64,000 nucleotides of DNA from an uncultured Clostridia bacterium. GTDB taxonomy: Bacteria; Bacillota; Clostridia; Christensenellales; Aristaeellaceae. The stretch's first letter is position 1; every line of letters begins with the position of its first letter. This document shows positions 60,302 to 64,000 of this stretch, piece after piece. The notes under the pieces are model-generated. The model did not search any database. It had not been told where the DNA came from and saw only the letters and a program-made list of their open reading frames with translations. A program made the position numbers and the translations under genes. The stretch spans positions 9,161-73,160 of the forward strand of contig CAKUFA010000011.1 of NCBI GenBank assembly GCA_934647165.1, written 5' to 3'.

Positions 60302-61666
60302 ATGGCAGAGCTTAGTCCCCGTCAAATCGTACGGGAATTGGATCGTTACATTATCGGCCAGGATGAAGCAAAAAAATCCGTTGCCATCGCCCTGCGTAAC
60401 CGTTATCGCCGTTCGCGCGTTGACGAGAAGATGCGTGAAGAGATCAGCCCCAAGAATATTTTGATGATCGGCCCGACCGGCGTTGGCAAAACGGAAATTG
60501 CACGCCGTCTGGCAAAGCTGGTCAGTGCACCTTTTATCAAAGTGGAAGCGACCAAGTTTACAGAAGTTGGCTATGTCGGGCGCGATGTGGAAAGCATTGT
60601 GCGCGATTTGGTGGAAAATGCGATCCGCATGGTCAAGGATGAATTCACCAAACAGGTGGAGCCACGTGCCCGCGTGTTGGCTGAAGACAGGCTTGTGACG
60701 CTGCTTGTTTCGCCACCCAAGAAAAGCAACAGCAATCCGCTTGATTTTCTGCTTGGCAAAAAGAAAGAAGAGGAGCCCAGCCAGGAAGAACAGCAGCAGC
60801 TGTCCGGCAAGCGTGAAGAGATCCGCCAGCAGCTGATGCGCGGTGAATTGGAAGAGCGCGAACTGGAGATCGAAGTGGAGGAAGCGGCTCCTCAGCTGGA
60901 AGTTGGCGGCAACTCCATTAGCCTTGGCGATATGATGGGCAACATGATGCCCAAGCGCACCAAAATGCGCCATGTGAAAGTAAAAGAAGCCCGCAAACTG
61001 CTGATGCAGGAGGAATCTGCTAAGCTGATTGATATGGATGCAGTGCAGGAGGAAGCCATTGCACGCGCTGAACAAAACGGCATTGTGTTTATTGATGAAA
61101 TTGATAAAATTGCCGAGCGAGGCGGACATGGCGGTCCGGATGTGAGCCGTGAAGGCGTGCAGCGTGATATTCTGCCCATTGTGGAAGGATGCACGGTGAA
61201 CACCAAATACGGACCTGTGAAAACGGACTACATGCTTTTTATTGCAGCAGGCGCATTTCATGTATCCAAGGTCAGCGATCTGATTCCTGAATTGCAGGGG
61301 CGCTTTCCGGTACATGTTCAGTTGAAGAGTCTCACGCGTGAGGATTTCGAAAAGATCCTCACGCAGCCGGACAATGCGCTGACGCTGCAATATCGTGCAC
61401 TGCTGGAAGTGGATCATGTGCTGCTGAATTTTGATGCAAGCGCGATCAGCGCCATTGCAGATGCCGCTTACAATGCCAACGAAACAGGCGAGGACATCGG
61501 TGCACGCCGTTTGCATGCGGTGTTTGAGCAGCTGCTGGAAGATATATCCTTCAACGCAGGAGATGAGGAAATGCCACCGGTGGAACTGAACATCAACGGC
61601 GACTATGTCCGACAGCATCTTAAAGGTGAAAATGCCCCTGCGGACATTAAACGATACATTCTGTAA
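60302..61666 (+). CDS. hslU: ATP-dependent protease ATPase subunit HslU (ClpY)
   Basis: 454 residues; ATG at 60302 after AAGGAGGG. N-terminal PRQIVRELDRYIIGQDEAKK, Walker A GPTGVGKTE (about residue 60), then a long charged insertion domain (about 110-235, with a Glu/Gln-rich stretch) and Walker B IVFIDEIDKI (about 262). The C-terminus DIKRYIL is the tail that inserts into HslV. It unfolds substrates for HslV. Usual length. The operon ends at the terminator downstream; codY is not seen. Confidence 0.97.
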   Translation: MAELSPRQIVRELDRYIIGQDEAKKSVAIALRNRYRRSRVDEKMREEISPKNILMIGPTGVGKTEIARRLAKLVSAPFIKVEATKFTEVGYVGRDVESIVRDLVENAIRMVKDEFTKQVEPRARVLAEDRLVTLLVSPPKKSNSNPLDFLLGKKKEEEPSQEEQQQLSGKREEIRQQLMRGELEERELEIEVEEAAPQLEVGGNSISLGDMMGNMMPKRTKMRHVKVKEARKLLMQEESAKLIDMDAVQEEAIARAEQNGIVFIDEIDKIAERGGHGGPDVSREGVQRDILPIVEGCTVNTKYGPVKTDYMLFIAAGAFHVSKVSDLIPELQGRFPVHVQLKSLTREDFEKILTQPDNALTLQYRALLEVDHVLLNFDASAISAIADAAYNANETGEDIGARRLHAVFEQLLEDISFNAGDEEMPPVELNINGDYVRQHLKGENAPADIKRYIL

Positions 61667-61675
61667 AATTCTTAT

Positions 61676-61715
61676 GCCGCCCGGAAGCGTTTCGGCAATT
61701 CCGGCGGCTTTTTCT
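61676..61715 (+). terminator. Terminator after hslU
   Basis: GCCGCCCGGAA (61676-61686) pairs with TTCCGGCGGC (61699-61708) with one bulged C, then TTTTTCTTTC. Confidence 0.88.
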
Positions 61716-61732
61716 TTCGGAAAAAACAATGC

Positions 61733-61761
61733 TTTTCATAGAGCTGTTTTCATGCTATAAT
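61733..61761 (+). promoter_or_regulatory. Promoter for proC
   Basis: TTTTCA (61733-61738), 17-base spacer, TATAAT (61756-61761). Confidence 0.65.
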
Positions 61762-61792
61762 ACACAGGAAAGCAACAGGGGAGGAAAATGAC

Positions 61793-62599
61793 ATGCGGCA
61801 GATCGGTTTGATTGGTGCTGGCAATATGGGCAGTGCCATCCTTCACGGCGTTGTGGCAGACGGCACGATCCGCGCTGCACAGTTGACAGTTTATGATGTG
61901 AATCGCAAAAGGTTGGAGGAGCTTGGTAATGAAACGCCAGGCATTACACTTGCGCGCACAAGCCAAGAATTAGCGCAGCAGTGCGATATGCTGATCCTTG
62001 CAGTGAAGCCTCATTTCATCATGGATGTGATTGATGATATTCGCTTATGCCTGAATGGAAAAGCAGTAATTTCCATCGCAGCCGGATGGACGGTATCCAT
62101 GCTGGCAGATGCGCTGAGCGGCACGGGAGCCACCTATCTTCGGGTGATGCCCAACACGCCTGCCATGGTGGGCGAGGGCATGACAGCTTTGTGCGATGAT
62201 TCCACCTTCTCCAAAGAAGATTTTGCCTTTGCAAAAAGCTTGTTTGATGCGCTTGGGCGCACAGTAGTGTTGCCGGAACGAGTTTTCGATGGAGTGACTG
62301 CTATCAGCGGTTCCAGCCCGGCGTACGTATTCATGATGATTGAAGCCATGGCGGATGCAGGTGTGAAAGAGGGTATTCCGCGTGCTTGCGCTTATGAAAT
62401 GGCTGCACAGGCGGTGCTTGGATCTGCACTGATGGTTTTGTCCTCCGGCACGCACCCTGCCGCATTGAAGGATGCGGTTTGCTCTCCCGGCGGAACGACG
62501 ATTGAGGCTGTTGAGGAGCTGGAACGCAAAGGCTTCCGTGCCGCAATCATGGATGCTATGAGCGCTTGTGCAGAGAAATCCCGGCAAATGTCAAATTAA
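61793..62599 (+). CDS. proC: Pyrroline-5-carboxylate reductase
   Basis: 268 residues; ATG at 61793 after GGGGAGGA. The N-terminal GLIGAGNMGSAILHG is the NAD(P)-binding loop, LILAVKPHFIMDV follows, VMPNTPAMVGEGMTAL is the family signature near 120, and SGSSPAYVFMMIEAMADAGVK begins the dimerisation helix bundle. PGGTTIEAVEELE near the end is the second signature. It makes proline from pyrroline-5-carboxylate. It is probably read together with rnhA (15-base gap). Confidence 0.97.
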   Translation: MRQIGLIGAGNMGSAILHGVVADGTIRAAQLTVYDVNRKRLEELGNETPGITLARTSQELAQQCDMLILAVKPHFIMDVIDDIRLCLNGKAVISIAAGWTVSMLADALSGTGATYLRVMPNTPAMVGEGMTALCDDSTFSKEDFAFAKSLFDALGRTVVLPERVFDGVTAISGSSPAYVFMMIEAMADAGVKEGIPRACAYEMAAQAVLGSALMVLSSGTHPAALKDAVCSPGGTTIEAVEELERKGFRAAIMDAMSACAEKSRQMSN

Positions 62600-62614
62600 G
62601 GAGCACGTAGCACC

Positions 62615-63097
62615 ATGAGTGAACTGCCTCGTAAACAGGTCAACATCTATACGGATGGCGCGTGTTCCGGCAATCCCGGTCCTGGGGGATGGGGATGCAT
62701 TCTGGAGTTTGGTCCGCATCGTAAGGAAATGAGCGGTTTTGTGGCTGGTACCACCAATAATCGCATGGAATTGTTTGCCGCTATCAGCGCTTTGGGTGCG
62801 CTCAAGGAACCTTGTGATGTGTGCCTATATTCCGACAGCAATTATCTTGTGCAGGCCTTCAATGATCACTGGATTGACGGATGGGTTAAGCGCGGATGGA
62901 AGACAGCCAACGGCACGCCGGTAGAGAATAAGGATCTCTGGTTTATCCTTATGGCACAGACAAAAAAGCATCATGTCCGTTTTATCAAAGTAAAAGGGCA
63001 TGCCGATCATCCGCAGAACAACCGCTGCGATGAATTGGCAACCGGTGCAATTGCGGAATATCGCCGTATCAATACGGTTCAGAATCCAGAGGAGTAA
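62615..63097 (+). CDS. rnhA: Ribonuclease HI
   Basis: 160 residues; ATG at 62615 with AAGGAG upstream. All catalytic residues are present: Asp14 (YTDGACSGNPGPGGWG), Glu52 (NNRMEL), Asp74 (YSDSNYL) and Asp139 (RCDELA), with His129 in KVKGHADH. It degrades RNA in RNA-DNA hybrids. With rnhB in the same window the cell has both RNase H types. Usual length of about 150-160. Confidence 0.96.
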   Translation: MSELPRKQVNIYTDGACSGNPGPGGWGCILEFGPHRKEMSGFVAGTTNNRMELFAAISALGALKEPCDVCLYSDSNYLVQAFNDHWIDGWVKRGWKTANGTPVENKDLWFILMAQTKKHHVRFIKVKGHADHPQNNRCDELATGAIAEYRRINTVQNPEE

Positions 63098-63121
63098 AAC
63101 GGTTTTATCAAGGAAGGTACC

Positions 63122-63190
63122 ATGTTGAAAGGGAAGAACAAGGCGCCTTCCCACTTCTTAATCTACCTCAAACTATTCGCTAAACCATAG
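63122..63190 (+). CDS. Possible 22-residue small protein
   Basis: A short frame starts at ATG 63122, with AAGGAAGG (63111-63118) at good spacing, and ends at TAG 63188-63190. The product would be basic and hydrophobic (MLKGKNKAPSHFLIYLKLF...). It lies in the gap between rnhA and the recombinase gene. No homologue is known to me; it may be chance. Confidence 0.25.
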   Translation: MLKGKNKAPSHFLIYLKLFAKP

Positions 63191-63230
63191 TTTCACGAAC
63201 AGTTATACATACGTGAAGGGAGTGGCGACC

Positions 63231-64000
63231 GTGGCAGAGCCAACATATCGCGAAAAGGTCGATGCACAGCGCATTATGGCTATTCGACAAATGAACCGCG
63301 AGCTGCCGCCTGCTTGCGAAGAGTTTATTCGTGCTATCGCTGTGACCACAGGCACGTTTACACGGCTGGCGTATACGCTTGATCTTCGGACGTTCTTTCA
63401 CTTTTTACAGGCAGAGCGTGTTGCCTTTACTGCCAAGCCTTTGTATGCATTTACAGATGCTGACTTGGCTGCTGTTTCGCAAAACGATTTAACCGCTTAT
63501 GTGGAATACTTGACGCTATATTATCGTGAAACAGACAGCGATGAAGATCGTCCCCTGAAGCCAGTGGTCAACCATGAATTGGCTATCAAGCGAAAGCTCT
63601 GCTCTCTTCGGGCTTTTTATGATTTCCTGTTTATGGCGAAGCGCGTGCCATCGAATGTGACGCAGTTGGTTTCATTGCCGAAAATTCATGAAAAGCCTAT
63701 CATTCGCCTGACAGAAGATGAAATGACACGCATTCTTTCCATTGCAGAAACCGGCGAAAAGTTGACGCCGCGCCAGCAGGCGTATCAAAAACTGACTGCC
63801 AAGCGGGATTACGCGATGTTGGCTCTCTTTCTTGGAACAGGTGTGCGTGTATCAGAATGTGTTGGGCTCAATCTTTCCGACATTGACATGGAACAAAATG
63901 CTTTTCTTGTTACGCGTAAAGGCGGCAATCAGGTTGTGCTGTATTTTCCGCCTGAAGTGGCAGATGCCTTAGCTGAATATATAACTGAACGTGAAAAAAT
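63231..64000 (+). CDS. Tyrosine recombinase/integrase, XerC/D-like (3' truncated by window edge)
   Basis: 256 residues are visible and the frame stays open to the end of the window. The start is a GTG at 63231 after AAGGGAG. The N-terminal SAM-like core-binding domain runs to about 150 (FTRLAYTLDLRTFFHFLQAE, SLRAFYDFLF). The catalytic domain begins near 160 (IIRLTEDEMTRIL) and shows the first catalytic Arg (Arg206, GTGVRVSEC) and the Lys hairpin (VTRKGGNQ). The HxxR and Tyr boxes lie beyond the edge. The position after the dprA-topA-trmFO-hslVU run fits a chromosomal Xer-type enzyme better than a phage integrase, but this is not proven. Confidence 0.85.
   Translation, partial: MAEPTYREKVDAQRIMAIRQMNRELPPACEEFIRAIAVTTGTFTRLAYTLDLRTFFHFLQAERVAFTAKPLYAFTDADLAAVSQNDLTAYVEYLTLYYRETDSDEDRPLKPVVNHELAIKRKLCSLRAFYDFLFMAKRVPSNVTQLVSLPKIHEKPIIRLTEDEMTRILSIAETGEKLTPRQQAYQKLTAKRDYAMLALFLGTGVRVSECVGLNLSDIDMEQNAFLVTRKGGNQVVLYFPPEVADALAEYITEREK

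Noticed and set aside
59957..61729. 590-codon open frame antisense to hslV and hslU
   Set aside because: Shadow of two certain genes, rich in His/Phe/Cys as expected from the reverse of biased codons.
63192..63216. TTCACG...CGTGAA inverted repeat as a LexA (SOS) box before the recombinase gene
   Set aside because: Only one half resembles CGAAC and the GTTCG partner is missing.
1..64000. CRISPR array, insertion sequence, prophage or toxin-antitoxin locus
   Set aside because: No regularly spaced repeats, transposase or phage genes were seen; the tyrosine recombinase at the end looks chromosomal.

Overview
The window is about 53% G+C by eye and reads as a chromosomal segment of a Bacillota bacterium, class Clostridia. 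Supporting marks are RbgA, TrmFO, HslVU, a tryptophan T-box leader, strong AAGGAGG-type ribosome sites, frequent GTG/TTG starts and many near-consensus TTGACR-N17-TATAAT promoters. A Christensenellales-like lineage is my guess. It rests on the gene mix and on the many Ala-x-Ala|Glu/Asp signal peptides, not on a search.

Layout. 1-4.3 kb: the end of a glutamate synthase small subunit and an overlapping acetyltransferase-like gene, then a leftward operon lgt / serine hydrolase / recX. 4.4-7.6 kb: a TrpXYZ-type ABC importer behind a T-box whose specifier reads TGG (Trp). 7.6-16.2 kb: single genes (TM2 protein, RluA-type pseudouridine synthase, pyruvyl transferase), an ECF sigma/anti-sigma pair, tRNA-Leu(GAG), a secreted L,D-transpeptidase/CapA fusion, a decayed aldo/keto reductase and a BlaI-type repressor. 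16.2-20.4 kb: a radical SAM gene and a second TrpXYZ-like cassette without a T-box, both leftward. 20.4-30.1 kb: a 2,336-residue cyclic-glucan-synthase-like protein with eroded catalytic motifs, then dacA and uppP, all leftward.

30.2-42.4 kb: ychF, an ATP-grasp gene, a secreted peptidase-like gene, rbgA-rnhB-yraN, a 1,370-residue double GT-C glycosyltransferase, comM and an oxidoreductase. 42.5-52.9 kb: a purine-looking block. A Pot-type ABC importer is co-transcribed with a divergent adenine-deaminase-like enzyme behind a perfect palindrome, and this operon converges on a BMP-family nucleoside importer. 53.0-54.8 kb: a flavodoxin-like reductase and two small membrane or secreted genes. 55.0 kb to the end: dprA-topA-trmFO-hslV-hslU, proC, rnhA and a tyrosine recombinase cut by the window edge.

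How the parts fit. Envelope work is a theme: Lgt, UppP, DacA, the L,D-transpeptidase fusion, the GT-C fusion and the glucan-synthase-like protein. Nutrient uptake is the other: four ABC systems, three of which carry an intercistronic hairpin just after the binding-protein gene. The block rbgA-rnhB-yraN ... comM ... dprA-topA-trmFO-hslVU, often compact in Clostridia, is split here by accessory genes. The best candidates for something undescribed are the importer plus amidohydrolase operon (42.5-48.1 kb), the L,D-transpeptidase/CapA fusion, the double GT-C fusion and the apparently catalytically eroded glucan-synthase-like protein.
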